Shown here: in pieces, positions 15,310 to 23,634 of the stretch
Position numbering within the stretch: the stretch's first letter is position 1
Layout: each line of letters starts with the position of its first letter
From: PALSA-612 sp963765295
GTDB taxonomy: Bacteria; Actinomycetota; Thermoleophilia; Gaiellales; Gaiellaceae
NCBI GenBank assembly: GCA_963765295.1
Contig: CAVXVO010000005.1
Span: 620,001-684,000 of the forward strand
Reading direction: 5' to 3'
DNA length: 64,000 nt
Notes under the pieces: generated by a model
Told to the model about the DNA's origin: nothing
The model's input: the letters and a program-made list of their open reading frames with translations, nothing else
Database searches by the model: none
Program-made: the position numbers and the translations under genes

Positions 15310-18300
15310 GTTCTGAGCACGGCGCGCCGCGGGCCTGCGACGAAGCCGGCCTCGGCGAGGAGCGGCATGGCCTCCGACTCGGCGACCGGCATGCCGTCGA
15401 AGCGCTCGACCGACAGGCGGCGGACGCCCGCGCTCCTCGCGTGCTCGACGAGCCCGGCGAGCGCGGGCCGGAGCCAGATCTCGTCCGGCTCACGCAGGGG
15501 CACGAGCGAGCGGCCGCTTCGCTCGACGAACAGCGCCGCCTCGCCCCCGAGGAGGACGACCAGCGCGCCCGCCACCCGAGCCGCCCGTGCCCCGGCGCGC
15601 TTCGGCCAGGGGAGTGCGGCCCCGTAGGGCTGGGCGGGATCGGCAGCCGCGAGCACGCGTACCTCCGGCTCGTCCCCCTCGCGCGGCCGCAGCTCGCGCA
15701 GCCGCTCGACGGCGCCTCCGAGTGCGAACTGCGCGCCGCCGAGGCCCTCGACGAAGTAGCCGCGGCGGCAGAGACCGAGCGTCTCGAGAGCGCGCAGCTC
15801 CGAGTACACCGCTGCGTAGCCGCCGGGAATCCCCTCGGCGCGCACCCCGTCGCGCGTGACGATGCCCTGCCGCTCGAGCAGGAGCTCCGCGAGCGCGCGC
15901 CGGTCGGGCAGGTCGGCGAAGAGCCTTTCCGTGAGGGACCAACGTCCCTGCGTCGCCGTGATCGCGGCCACGCGCCGTCGCGAGAACCGCCGCGGCCGCC
16001 GCTCGACCTTGGGAACGCCGTACCGGCGCGGGGCGCGCAGGGGCTGCCACGCGTCGTTCGTCACCTCTCCCGCCCAGACGAGGTCCCAGAGCGCGGGCAA
16101 CGCCTCCTCGGCGTCCAGCCCGGCGGCGGCCAGCAGGTCGAGCCAGAACTCCGCCGAGCGTGCGAGGGCGGCGCGAAGGCGGTCGTGAGGCTCACCCTCC
16201 GGGGCAGCCGTGGACGACGGACGGCCGAGCGCGGCGGCATCCTCGCGGAAGTAGAGCGCGACCCGGTCGAGGCCCGCTCCGACCCACACGATCTCACCCG
16301 TCGCGCACAGCTGGTCGAGCAGCTCGGGCCGATAGCCGGGCACCCGCCGGGGCAGCACGTCGCCTTCCCAGAGCGGAACGGGCAGCGCGAGCGACTGCAG
16401 CGGCACCAGCGCCTCGCGAAGAGACGCCCTGCGGTCGATCCCGTGCCAGGAGGGAAGGAAACGAGCGTAAGCCGTCTGCTCGACCGGCTCGACCTCCTTG
16501 CGCAGCGCGGCGAGCGACGCGCGGCGCAGACGCCGGAGCACGTCCGGGTCACACCACTCACGCTCGGTCCCGCCGGGACGGAGCTCCCCGCGGACGAGGC
16601 GCTCCTCCCGCTCGAGCTCGGCGAGCTCGAGCCCGGCGACCTCCGGCTCGACGCCGAAGCGCTCCGCGACGTCGGCCGTCGTGAACGGCCCGCGTCCACG
16701 GGCGAAGCGTGCGAGCAGCGTGCGCAGGGGCAACTCACCGGACTCGAGGAAGGCATCGGGCAGGCCGGATGGCGGCATCGCCCCGAGCGCGTCCCGGTAG
16801 CGCCCCGCGTCCTCGGCCGCGATCAGCCGCTCCTCACCCGCGAAGCGGACGATGACAGCCCGGCGCTCGGCGATCAGCGGCTCCGCCAACTCCCGAGCAT
16901 ATTCGGAAGATCGCAAATCGCCACGAAGCAACAGGAGGTGGTGCAAGTCATCGGCCGTTCGCGGGTCGCCGCGGAGTTGGCCCTCCACCTCGCCGACCGC
17001 GTCGGCGTCGAGAAGGTCGCGAAGCTCGTCCTGCCCGAGCAGCTCCCGCAGCAGCTCACGGTCGAGAGACAGCGCCTGCGCCCGTCGCTCGGCGGGCGGC
17101 GTGTCATCCTCGTACATGTAGGTGGCGATGTAGTCGAAGAGGAGCGAGGCCGCGAACGGCGACGCCGACGGCGTCTCGACCTCGACCACGTCCACCTGCC
17201 GCGTCGCGATGCCGTGCAGGAGCCGGCGCAGAGCCGGCAGGTCGAAGACGTCCTGCAGACACTCGCGGTAGGTCTCGAGCACGATCGGGAAGGCGGGATA
17301 GCGTCGCGCGACCTGGAGCAGCGACTGGGCTTTCAGGCGCTGCTGCCAGAGCGGCGTGCGCTGGCCGGGCCGGTGCCGCGGGATCAGGAGCGCCCGGGCG
17401 GCGTTCTCCCGGAAGCGGGACCCGAAGAGCGCACTCTGGCCCACCTCCTGCACGACGAGCTCCTCGACCTCGTCCGCGCCGACGACGAGCTCGGACAGCG
17501 CCGGCGCAGCGTCCGCCTCGGGCAGGTGGAGCGCGATCCCGTCGTCCGACCAGATCGACTGGACGTCGAGCCCGAGCGACTCGCGCAGACGGGACGCGAG
17601 CGCAAGTGCCCAGGGGGCGTGAACGCGCCCTCCGAAGGGCGTGAGGATGCAGACGCGCCAGTCGCCGATCTCGTCGCGGAAGCGCTCCACGACGACGGTC
17701 CGGTCCGACGGCACCACCCCGGTCGCACGCTCTTGCTCGCGCAGGAACGCGAGCAGGTTGCGCGCCGCCAGCTCGTCGAGGTGGTACTCGCCGCGCAGTC
17801 GTTCGTGTGCTTGGCCGTCCGAGAGCGACGTGATCTCCCGGGACGCCGCCCCGATCGCCGCGCCGAGCTCGTGCGGCCTCCCCACTCCCTCGCCCTTCCA
17901 GAACGGCACCGCGCCGGGGACGCCCGGCGCCGGCGAGACGAGCACCCGGTCACGCGTGATCTCCTCGATCCGCCAGGTCGAGGCGCCGAGCATGAACGTC
18001 TGTCCCGCGCGGGCCTCGTACACCATCTCCTCGTCGAGCTCGCCGACACGGCTGCCGCCGTCGACGAGCTGCACGGTGTAGAGGCCGCGGTCGGGAATCG
18101 TGCCGGCGTTCGTCACGGCGAGCCGCCGCGCGCCGGCTCGTCCGCGCACGACGCCGGCCGTCCGGTCCCAGACGATGCGCGGCCGGAGCTCGGCGAACTC
18201 GTCGGACGGATAGCGGCCGGCGAGCATGTCGAGCACGTTCTCGAGCTGGACGCGCGAGAGGTCGGCGAACGGATACGCGCCGCGGACGAGATCGTGGAGC

Positions 18301-19595
18301 TCGTCGACCGCGACCTCGTCGTCGGCGCAGATCGCGACGACCTGCTGCGCGAGCACGTCGAGCGGGTTGCGCGGGATGACCGTCTCCTCGATCTCGCCGG
18401 CGCGCATGCGCTTCGCGACCACGGCCGACTCGAGCAGGTCGAGCCGGAACTTGGGGAAGATGCGCCCCTTCGACACTGCACCCAGCTCGTGTCCCGCCCG
18501 GCCGATGCGCTGCAAGCCCCGGGCGACCGACTTGGGCGACTCGACCTGCACGACGAGGTCGACGGCGCCCATGTCGATGCCGAGCTCGAGCGAGGAGGTG
18601 GCGACGAGGCAGGGGATCTGGCCGAGCTTCAGCAGCTCCTCGATCTCGACCCGCTGTTCGCGGGCGAGCGACCCGTGGTGGGCACGCGCGATCTCCTTCT
18701 CCGCCAGCTCGTTCAGGCGCAGCGCCAGCCGCTCGGCGAGGCGACGGTTGTTGACGAAGACGATCGTCGAGCGGTGCTGCTCGACGAGCTCGAGCAGCGC
18801 GGGATAGATCGAAGGCCAGATCGAGTTCGTCGACGGGCCGACGCCGTCGGTGATGTAGCTCCCGTCGACGACCTCGGGCTGGCGGATCGGCTGCGACGCC
18901 GAGAGGTCGCTCATGTCCTCGAGCGGCACGACGACCTCGAGATCAAGCTCCTTCGCGCGGCCCGCGTCGACGAGCTCGATCGGCCGTGCCCCGGAGACGA
19001 ACCGGCCGATCTCCTCGAGCGGCCGCTGCGTCGCAGAGAGGCCGATGCGCTGGACCGGCGAGCCGGTCAGGTGGTCGAGCCGCTCAAGGCTGACGGCGAG
19101 GTGCGCACCGCGCTTCGTGCCGGCGACCGCATGCACCTCGTCGACGATCACCGTCTCGACCGAGCGAAGCATCTCCCGGCCCTGCGACGTGAGCAGCAGG
19201 AAAAGCGACTCGGGGGTCGTGATCAGGATGTCCGGCGGCCGGCGCAGCATCGCCTGCCGTTCGCGGGCGGGCGTGTCACCCGTGCGGACGGCGACCGAGA
19301 GCTCCGAGCGCAGGCCGGCGAGCGGTCCGCGCAGGTTCCGCTCCACGTCGTAGTTGAGCGCCTTCAGCGGCGAGACGTAGAGGAGGCGCAGCCCGTCGCC
19401 CGGCGCAGGCGTGAGCCGGTCGATGCCATAGAGGAAGGCGGCGAGGGTCTTCCCCGAGCCGGTCGGCGCCTGCACGAGGACGTGACCGCCCTTCGCGATC
19501 GCCGGCCAGCCCTTCTCCTGTGCGGGGGTGGGCGCCTCGAACGTCCGCTCGAACCAGGCGCGCGTCTCCGCGCTGAACACGGACAACGACGTCAT
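15306..19595 (-). CDS. lhr: Lhr-family large ATP-dependent helicase
   Basis: 1429 residues from ATG 19595 (MTSLSVFSAETRAWF). Helicase core: Walker A QAPTGSGKT, DEVH box (IVDEVHAV), motif III LSATQRP, VFVNNRRLAERL, then ATSSLELGIDMG and QRIGRAGH. The ~700-residue C-terminal extension (winged-helix, Lhr-core and HTH-like parts) matches full-length Lhr of actinobacteria. It is a 3'-5' DNA translocase and RNA:DNA helicase linked to repair. Neighbours include Nei and NucS. The stop shares CTAG with the convergent gene. A very long antisense frame across it is a codon-bias shadow. Confidence 0.94.
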   Translation of the reverse strand: MTSLSVFSAETRAWFERTFEAPTPAQEKGWPAIAKGGHVLVQAPTGSGKTLAAFLYGIDRLTPAPGDGLRLLYVSPLKALNYDVERNLRGPLAGLRSELSVAVRTGDTPARERQAMLRRPPDILITTPESLFLLLTSQGREMLRSVETVIVDEVHAVAGTKRGAHLAVSLERLDHLTGSPVQRIGLSATQRPLEEIGRFVSGARPIELVDAGRAKELDLEVVVPLEDMSDLSASQPIRQPEVVDGSYITDGVGPSTNSIWPSIYPALLELVEQHRSTIVFVNNRRLAERLALRLNELAEKEIARAHHGSLAREQRVEIEELLKLGQIPCLVATSSLELGIDMGAVDLVVQVESPKSVARGLQRIGRAGHELGAVSKGRIFPKFRLDLLESAVVAKRMRAGEIEETVIPRNPLDVLAQQVVAICADDEVAVDELHDLVRGAYPFADLSRVQLENVLDMLAGRYPSDEFAELRPRIVWDRTAGVVRGRAGARRLAVTNAGTIPDRGLYTVQLVDGGSRVGELDEEMVYEARAGQTFMLGASTWRIEEITRDRVLVSPAPGVPGAVPFWKGEGVGRPHELGAAIGAASREITSLSDGQAHERLRGEYHLDELAARNLLAFLREQERATGVVPSDRTVVVERFRDEIGDWRVCILTPFGGRVHAPWALALASRLRESLGLDVQSIWSDDGIALHLPEADAAPALSELVVGADEVEELVVQEVGQSALFGSRFRENAARALLIPRHRPGQRTPLWQQRLKAQSLLQVARRYPAFPIVLETYRECLQDVFDLPALRRLLHGIATRQVDVVEVETPSASPFAASLLFDYIATYMYEDDTPPAERRAQALSLDRELLRELLGQDELRDLLDADAVGEVEGQLRGDPRTADDLHHLLLLRGDLRSSEYARELAEPLIAERRAVIVRFAGEERLIAAEDAGRYRDALGAMPPSGLPDAFLESGELPLRTLLARFARGRGPFTTADVAERFGVEPEVAGLELAELEREERLVRGELRPGGTEREWCDPDVLRRLRRASLAALRKEVEPVEQTAYARFLPSWHGIDRRASLREALVPLQSLALPVPLWEGDVLPRRVPGYRPELLDQLCATGEIVWVGAGLDRVALYFREDAAALGRPSSTAAPEGEPHDRLRAALARSAEFWLDLLAAAGLDAEEALPALWDLVWAGEVTNDAWQPLRAPRRYGVPKVERRPRRFSRRRVAAITATQGRWSLTERLFADLPDRRALAELLLERQGIVTRDGVRAEGIPGGYAAVYSELRALETLGLCRRGYFVEGLGGAQFALGGAVERLRELRPREGDEPEVRVLAAADPAQPYGAALPWPKRAGARAARVAGALVVLLGGEAALFVERSGRSLVPLREPDEIWLRPALAGLVEHARSAGVRRLSVERFDGMPVAESEAMPLLAEAGFVAGPRRAVLRT

Positions 19596-19683
19596 CGGAG
19601 AGAGCCTAGCTTTCGAACGTGTGTCGGAAAAAGGAGCTCTAGACTCCCTTCGGCACTCGTGTCTTGCAACCGAGGAGGGGTAG

Positions 19684-20076
19684 ATGAGCACTGTCGCAGC
19701 TTCGAACGAAACCGCGGTCGGCGCGGTTCAGCTCTACGTCGACGGAGTCGCCAAGGGCGATGCCGCAAAGCTCGAGCAGGCGTTCAACGAAGGGGCATGG
19801 ATGTTCGGCTCGGTCGGCGGCCAGAGGCTGGACATGCCCATCGCCGAGATGATCAAGATGGTCGAAGCCAAGCCGGCCGACACGGACGGAAGCTTCAGCG
19901 CCACCGTGCGGAGCTCCGAGGTGGAGGGCGACGCCGCGATCGTGGTGCTCGAGGAAGAGGGCTTCTGGGGCGCGCTCTCCTTCGTCGATTTCTTCTCGCT
20001 CGCGCAAATCGACGGCGCCTGGAAGATCGTCAACAAGACGTACGCGCACACCGGCGGCTCACTCCCGGAGGCCTGA
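19684..20076 (+). CDS. NTF2-like (SnoaL/lumazine-binding type) protein
   Basis: 130 residues with the cone-fold pattern: an N-terminal helix (AVQLYVDGVAKGDAAKLEQAF), then strands ending in FVDFFSLAQIDGAWKIVNKTYAHTG. This resembles 'putative lumazine-binding' NTF2-like proteins, which have diverse roles. GAGGAGGGG lies just upstream of the ATG. A TAGACT -10-like sequence sits some 45 bases upstream, so this gene has a leader. Confidence 0.8.
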   Translation: MSTVAASNETAVGAVQLYVDGVAKGDAAKLEQAFNEGAWMFGSVGGQRLDMPIAEMIKMVEAKPADTDGSFSATVRSSEVEGDAAIVVLEEEGFWGALSFVDFFSLAQIDGAWKIVNKTYAHTGGSLPEA

Positions 20077-20134
20077 CCGCCACAGACAGCCTGCCGGCCC
20101 GGACACGTCCGAAACGGCCAGTACGGTCCCGTGC

Positions 20135-20809
20135 GTGCGCTTGATCGTCGCCCGCTGCGAGGTGTCCTACACCGGTCGGCTGTCCGCGTATCTACCCGAG
20201 TCGACAAGGCTTCTGATGCTGAAGTCGGACGGCAGCGTGCTCGTGCACGCCGACGCGGGCGGGTACAAGCCGCTCAACTGGATGACACCGCCGACCGTCC
20301 TCGAGGATGACGGCGAGCGCATCGTCGTCCGCAAGCGCGCGGGCAAGTCCGAGGACAAGCTCGAGATCCTGCTCCACGAGGTGCTGAGCGACGTGAACCA
20401 CGACATGGGCGAGGCGGCTGCGCTCGAGAAGGACGGGGTCGAGCGGCATCTGCAGGAGGAGCTCGCCGCGCGTCCGGACGTGCTCGCCGAGGGGCTCCGG
20501 CTCGTGAAGCGCGAGTGGCCCACGGACGTCGGCCCGGTCGACCTGATGTGCCGCGACGCGGACGACGGCTGGGTCGCGGTCGAGATCAAGCGCGTCGCCA
20601 CGATCGACGCCGTCGAGCAGCTCTCCCGCTACCTGGAGCGGATCCGGCTCGACCCGGCCCGGGCGGACTGCCGCGGCATCCTCGCGGCCGAGCAGCTGAA
20701 GCCACAGGCCGTCACGCTCGCCGATGCACGCGGAATCGACTGCGTCCGCGTCGAGCTCGCCGTGCTGCGTGGCGAGCGCGAGCCCGAACTCACGCTGTTC
20801 GCCGTCTAG
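20135..20809 (+). CDS. nucS: Endonuclease NucS
   Basis: 224 residues. MRLIVARCEVSYTGRLSAYL and LKSDGSVLVHADAGGYKPLNWM are typical of actinobacterial/archaeal NucS (EndoMS). The nuclease site is recognisable as GPVDLMCRD and WVAVEIKR (Asp, Glu-x-Lys). NucS supplies non-canonical mismatch repair in actinobacteria lacking MutS/MutL and acts with the sliding clamp; ELTLFAV at the C-terminus may be the clamp-interacting tail. GTG start seven bases after TACGGT. Its stop shares CTAG with the convergent HIT gene. Confidence 0.94.
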   Translation: MRLIVARCEVSYTGRLSAYLPESTRLLMLKSDGSVLVHADAGGYKPLNWMTPPTVLEDDGERIVVRKRAGKSEDKLEILLHEVLSDVNHDMGEAAALEKDGVERHLQEELAARPDVLAEGLRLVKREWPTDVGPVDLMCRDADDGWVAVEIKRVATIDAVEQLSRYLERIRLDPARADCRGILAAEQLKPQAVTLADARGIDCVRVELAVLRGEREPELTLFAV

Positions 20810-21285
20810 GCGAGCAGCGCGCGCAACGCCTCGGCGTCGGCCCGCAGCTCGTCGTCGGGATGCGGCGGCGGCTCGTCCTCGGGGAACGGGAACGGCCAGC
20901 CGGGCCTCGGGTCGTCCGCGTATCGGGGCAGCACATGCGTGTGCAGATGCGGGAGCGAGTTGCCGAGCGTCTCGTAGTTCATCTTCACCGGGTCGAGGTG
21001 CTGTTCGAGCGCCCGGCCGACGCGCAGCACCTCGAGCCAGTAGGCGGCTGCCTCGTCCACGGAGAGCTCGGTCGGCTCGGCGACGTGGCGGCCGCGCCAG
21101 ACGACGATCGAATAGCCGCGCTGGATGCCCGCCTTCTGGAGATACGCGTCCGAGACCTCCCCGGTGGAGATCCGCACCCCCCACTCCGTCTCGTCCGGCC
21201 GACCCTGCCGGCACATCTCGCAGCCCTCGCCGCGGAGAAGCGCGTAGAAGGAAGCAGGCCACTCCACAGCGCGCGACGTTAGCAT
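20806..21285 (-). CDS. HIT-family hydrolase
   Basis: 159 residues from ATG 21285 (a GTG at 21267 is also plausible). The motif is LPHLHTHVLPRY (HxHxH-x-x). An N-terminal CEMC pair precedes ISTGEVSDAYLQ. HIT proteins hydrolyse or transfer nucleoside phosphates. It is divergent, 10 bp away, from a second HIT-like gene. Confidence 0.87.
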   Translation of the reverse strand: MLTSRAVEWPASFYALLRGEGCEMCRQGRPDETEWGVRISTGEVSDAYLQKAGIQRGYSIVVWRGRHVAEPTELSVDEAAAYWLEVLRVGRALEQHLDPVKMNYETLGNSLPHLHTHVLPRYADDPRPGWPFPFPEDEPPPHPDDELRADAEALRALLA

Positions 21286-21295
21286 CGGGTCGACA

Positions 21296-21868
21296 GTGCC
21301 CGAGACGCCCGAGGAGTTCCACGCCCGCGTCGCCGGCGATCTGCGCGCGCCGCCGGTCGAGACCTGGGACACGTGGCCGTTCGACGGCGACCTGCGACCG
21401 AGGGCGTTGGCTCCCCCGGTCGACGAGGAGGCGCCGCGCCAGGGCGAGGGCGGCGTCGACTGCAGGCGGTGCACGGCCGGCGACGACAACTATGTGTGGA
21501 CGAACGAGCGCTGGCGCCTGTACTCGCTCGAGGAGCCGCCCGGACTGCCGGTCGTCGTGCTGCTCGAGCCGCGGAAGCACTTCGAGGAGCCGGGCGACCT
21601 CCCGGACGACCTCGCGGCCGAGGTCGGCATCCTCATCGGCCGGCTCGACCGCGCGATCCGGTCCGTGGGCGGAATCGGACGGGTCCACGTCGGCCGCTGG
21701 GGCGAAGGCGGCGCACACCTGCACTGGTGGTTCATCGCCCGGCCGGCGCGCATCGAGCAGTTCCGCAGCAGCTTCGCCGAGATCTGGGGCGACGTTCTGC
21801 CCCCGACGCCGGAGGACGTCTGGCGCGCGAACATCGCCGCCGTCGTCGCGGCGCTCGAGGCACAGTGA
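21296..21868 (+). CDS. Divergent HIT-like protein
   Basis: 190 residues. CRRC and NERWRLYSLEEPPGLPVVVLLEPRKHF resemble the HIT N-terminal half. GRWGEGGAHLHWWFIARP replaces the HxHxH triad, with H-L-H kept and the third His lost. The actinobacterial family is of unknown substrate. GTG start; its stop overlaps the next start (GTGA). Confidence 0.7.
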   Translation: MPETPEEFHARVAGDLRAPPVETWDTWPFDGDLRPRALAPPVDEEAPRQGEGGVDCRRCTAGDDNYVWTNERWRLYSLEEPPGLPVVVLLEPRKHFEEPGDLPDDLAAEVGILIGRLDRAIRSVGGIGRVHVGRWGEGGAHLHWWFIARPARIEQFRSSFAEIWGDVLPPTPEDVWRANIAAVVAALEAQ

Positions 21869-22680
21869 CGTACTCGATCGTCGCCCGCGATCCGGACACA
21901 GGTGAACTCGGAGTCGCCGTCCAGACCGGCACGTTCGGCGTCGGTGTCGGCGTCCCCTGGGCCGAAGCGGGTGTCGGCGCAGTGGCGACGCAGTCGATCA
22001 CCGAGCACAGCTACGGGCCGTTCGGCCTGGAGCTGATGAAGGCGGGACGCTCTGCGCAGGAGGCGCTCGCGGGCCTCGTCGCCTCGGACCCGAAGGAGCG
22101 CTTCCGGCAGGTCGGGATGGTCGACGTGCGAGGCGACGCGGCAGCCCACACCGGCGACGGCTGCATCCGTGCCTGCGGCCACCAGGTCGGCAGCGGATAC
22201 GCGGTGCAGGCGAACATGATGGCGAGCGACACGGTCTGGCCAGCCATGGCCGCGGCTTACGAGGCAGCGTCGGGCACGCTCGCCCGCCGACTGCTGGCCG
22301 CGCTGGAGGCCGCCGAGCGTGAAGGCGGTGACTTTCGCGGTGCACAGTCGGCCGCGATCCGCGTCGTCCCGGCGGAGTCGACCGGCTTTGCATGGAAAGG
22401 GCGCGTCTCGAACCTCCGCGTCGACGACCACGTCGACCCCGTCGGCGAGCTGCGGCGGCTCCTCGACCTCGAAGAGGACTACCGGGCCGACCGCAGCGAC
22501 CACTTGCGCGACCACGCGAAGCACTGGATCGCCGCCGAGAAGGCGGCCAGGGACGGCGATCCGCAGCGAGCACGAGAGCTGCTGCAACCGCTCTTCGCTG
22601 CTCATCCAAACTGGCGGGACGCGGTACGAGCGGCAGGCGAATACGGTGAGTTCCCGGGCTGGGAGCAGGTCCTCGACTAG
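21865..22680 (+). CDS. DUF1028 protein (Ntn-hydrolase-like)
   Basis: 271 residues. TYSIVARDPDTGELGVAVQT, the run ATQSITEHSYGPFGLELM and HTGDGCIRACGHQVG.GYAVQANMM define DUF1028, which has an Ntn-hydrolase-like fold of unknown substrate. The C-terminal 70 residues (HWIAAEKAARDGDPQRARELLQPLF) form a TPR-like helical pair. GTG start overlapping the upstream stop by 4 bp. Confidence 0.88.
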   Translation: MTYSIVARDPDTGELGVAVQTGTFGVGVGVPWAEAGVGAVATQSITEHSYGPFGLELMKAGRSAQEALAGLVASDPKERFRQVGMVDVRGDAAAHTGDGCIRACGHQVGSGYAVQANMMASDTVWPAMAAAYEAASGTLARRLLAALEAAEREGGDFRGAQSAAIRVVPAESTGFAWKGRVSNLRVDDHVDPVGELRRLLDLEEDYRADRSDHLRDHAKHWIAAEKAARDGDPQRARELLQPLFAAHPNWRDAVRAAGEYGEFPGWEQVLD

Positions 22681-22683
22681 GAT
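22678..22683 (+). promoter_or_regulatory. -10 hexamer TAGGAT, leaderless promoter of the HhH-GPD gene
   Basis: Six bases before ATG 22690. The TAG of the hexamer is the stop codon of the preceding DUF1028 gene. Confidence 0.5.
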
Positions 22684-22689
22684 CGGAAC

Positions 22690-23241
22690 ATGCCCGACGC
22701 GCTCCACTTCACGGGGAACGACGAGGCGGACCGGCTCCTCGCGACCGATCCGATGGCGCTCCTGATCGGCTTCGCGCTCGACCAGCAGGTGCCCGTGCCG
22801 ACCGCCTTCGCGGGGCCGCTCAAGATCAAGCAGCGGGTCGGCTCGCTCGACGCGGACGTGCTCGCAGGCATGGAACCCGAGCGGCTCGACGCAGCCTTCC
22901 GCGAGAAGCCGGCCGTGCACCGCTTCCCCGGGACGATGGCGACGCGCGTGCAGGAGCTCGCGCGGACGGTCGTTAGCGAGTACGACGGCGACGCGTCCCG
23001 CCTCTGGACGGGCGCCAGCGACTCCGACGACCTGCGCCGACGGATCGAGGCGCTGCCGGGCTTCGGCGAGATGAAGGTGAAGGCGCTCGGCTCCGTCCTC
23101 GCGAAGCGCTTCGGCGTCGAGGCAGCGCAGGGGCTCGTGCCCGGCCATCCGACGCTCGGAGACGTCGATTCGGCGCAGGCGCTCGAGGAGTACCAGGCCG
23201 CGAAGCGCGCCCACAAGGCGTCGCTTCGGAGCGTCCGCTGA
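22690..23241 (+). CDS. HhH-GPD-type base-excision repair protein
   Basis: 183 residues. LLIGFALDQQVPVPTAFAGP, then KPAVHRFPGTMATRVQEL and the helix-hairpin-helix LPGFGEMKVKALGSVLAKRFG. This short actinobacterial HhH-GPD family is annotated as a DNA glycosylase-like protein. It has no iron-sulfur cysteine cluster. It follows the DUF1028 gene by 9 bp and precedes the borosin locus. Confidence 0.85.
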   Translation: MPDALHFTGNDEADRLLATDPMALLIGFALDQQVPVPTAFAGPLKIKQRVGSLDADVLAGMEPERLDAAFREKPAVHRFPGTMATRVQELARTVVSEYDGDASRLWTGASDSDDLRRRIEALPGFGEMKVKALGSVLAKRFGVEAAQGLVPGHPTLGDVDSAQALEEYQAAKRAHKASLRSVR

Positions 23242-23262
23242 CCCGGCCCCTCGCGGGCAGCG

Positions 23263-23291
23263 TTGACGAGCCCGGTCGACCGGAGTAGAGT
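23263..23291 (+). promoter_or_regulatory. Sigma70-type promoter of the borosin operon
   Basis: -35 TTGACG (23263-23268), a 17-base spacer and -10 TAGAGT (23286-23291). Predicted +1 is near 23298, inside the inverted repeat that follows. It is the best -35/-10 pair seen in the window. Unlike most promoters here it gives the mRNA a 30-base leader with a ribosome site (GAGGTG). Confidence 0.7.
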
Positions 23292-23293
23292 CG

Positions 23294-23309
23294 CGTCACT
23301 TTTGTGACG
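23294..23309 (+). promoter_or_regulatory. Inverted repeat CGTCAC-TTTT-GTGACG over the predicted start site
   Basis: Perfect 6-bp arms and a T4 centre directly after the -10. It could be an operator overlapping +1 or a 5'-leader hairpin. The CGTCAC/GTGACG arms also occur in 55-bp elements A and B. Confidence 0.5.
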
Positions 23310-23330
23310 TCTGCGGCAGCGAGGTGACCT

Positions 23331-23615
23331 ATGCCCAAAATCGAACCCATCGGACCACGCGGAGGACGCGATGATGTGTTCAAGAAGCTGGCTCAGGAGC
23401 TCGAGGCCTTTCTGATCTACCTCGAGGAGCACCCGAGCGAGATGCTCGCCTTCATCAGCGACCGCGTCGCGCTCCTGAACAAGCCCAGGATCACCAAGAT
23501 GCTCAGCGATCAGGCGAAGGCGATCTTGATCCAGTCGGACTACTCGGTGGTCCAGGAAGTGATGAGCTACCGGGAATCTTCTGCGGTCCGCTGGGTCTGC
23601 GTCTGGGTCATCTAG
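23331..23615 (+). CDS. Putative split-borosin precursor peptide
   Basis: 94 residues, ATG with GAGGTG upstream. Residues 15-78 form an amphipathic helical leader (VFKKLAQELEAFLIYLEEHP, then LSDQAKAILIQSDYSVVQEV). This matches the layout of the borosin-binding domain, which also resembles the helical clasp region of OphMA. The last 10-13 residues (SSAVRWVCVWVI) are hydrophobic, aromatic and beta-branched and end the protein, as expected for an N-methylated core. It is 19 bp upstream of the methyltransferase. It could be misread as a Nif11-like leader, but the neighbour decides. A cleavage site and protease are not visible. Confidence 0.8.
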   Translation: MPKIEPIGPRGGRDDVFKKLAQELEAFLIYLEEHPSEMLAFISDRVALLNKPRITKMLSDQAKAILIQSDYSVVQEVMSYRESSAVRWVCVWVI

Positions 23616-23634
23616 AGCCCTCCGCGCAGCCCGA

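Noticed and set aside
15033..20144. 1703-codon open frame on the plus strand opposite lhr
   Set aside because: Antisense shadow: Arg/Asp/Glu/Leu-rich with no motif, produced by the extreme third-position GC of the lhr gene.
23331..23615. Nif11-type or nitrile-hydratase-type leader peptide
   Set aside because: The helical leader is superficially similar, but the adjacent gene is a borosin-type methyltransferase and the tail lacks Cys/Ser/Thr-rich lanthipeptide character.
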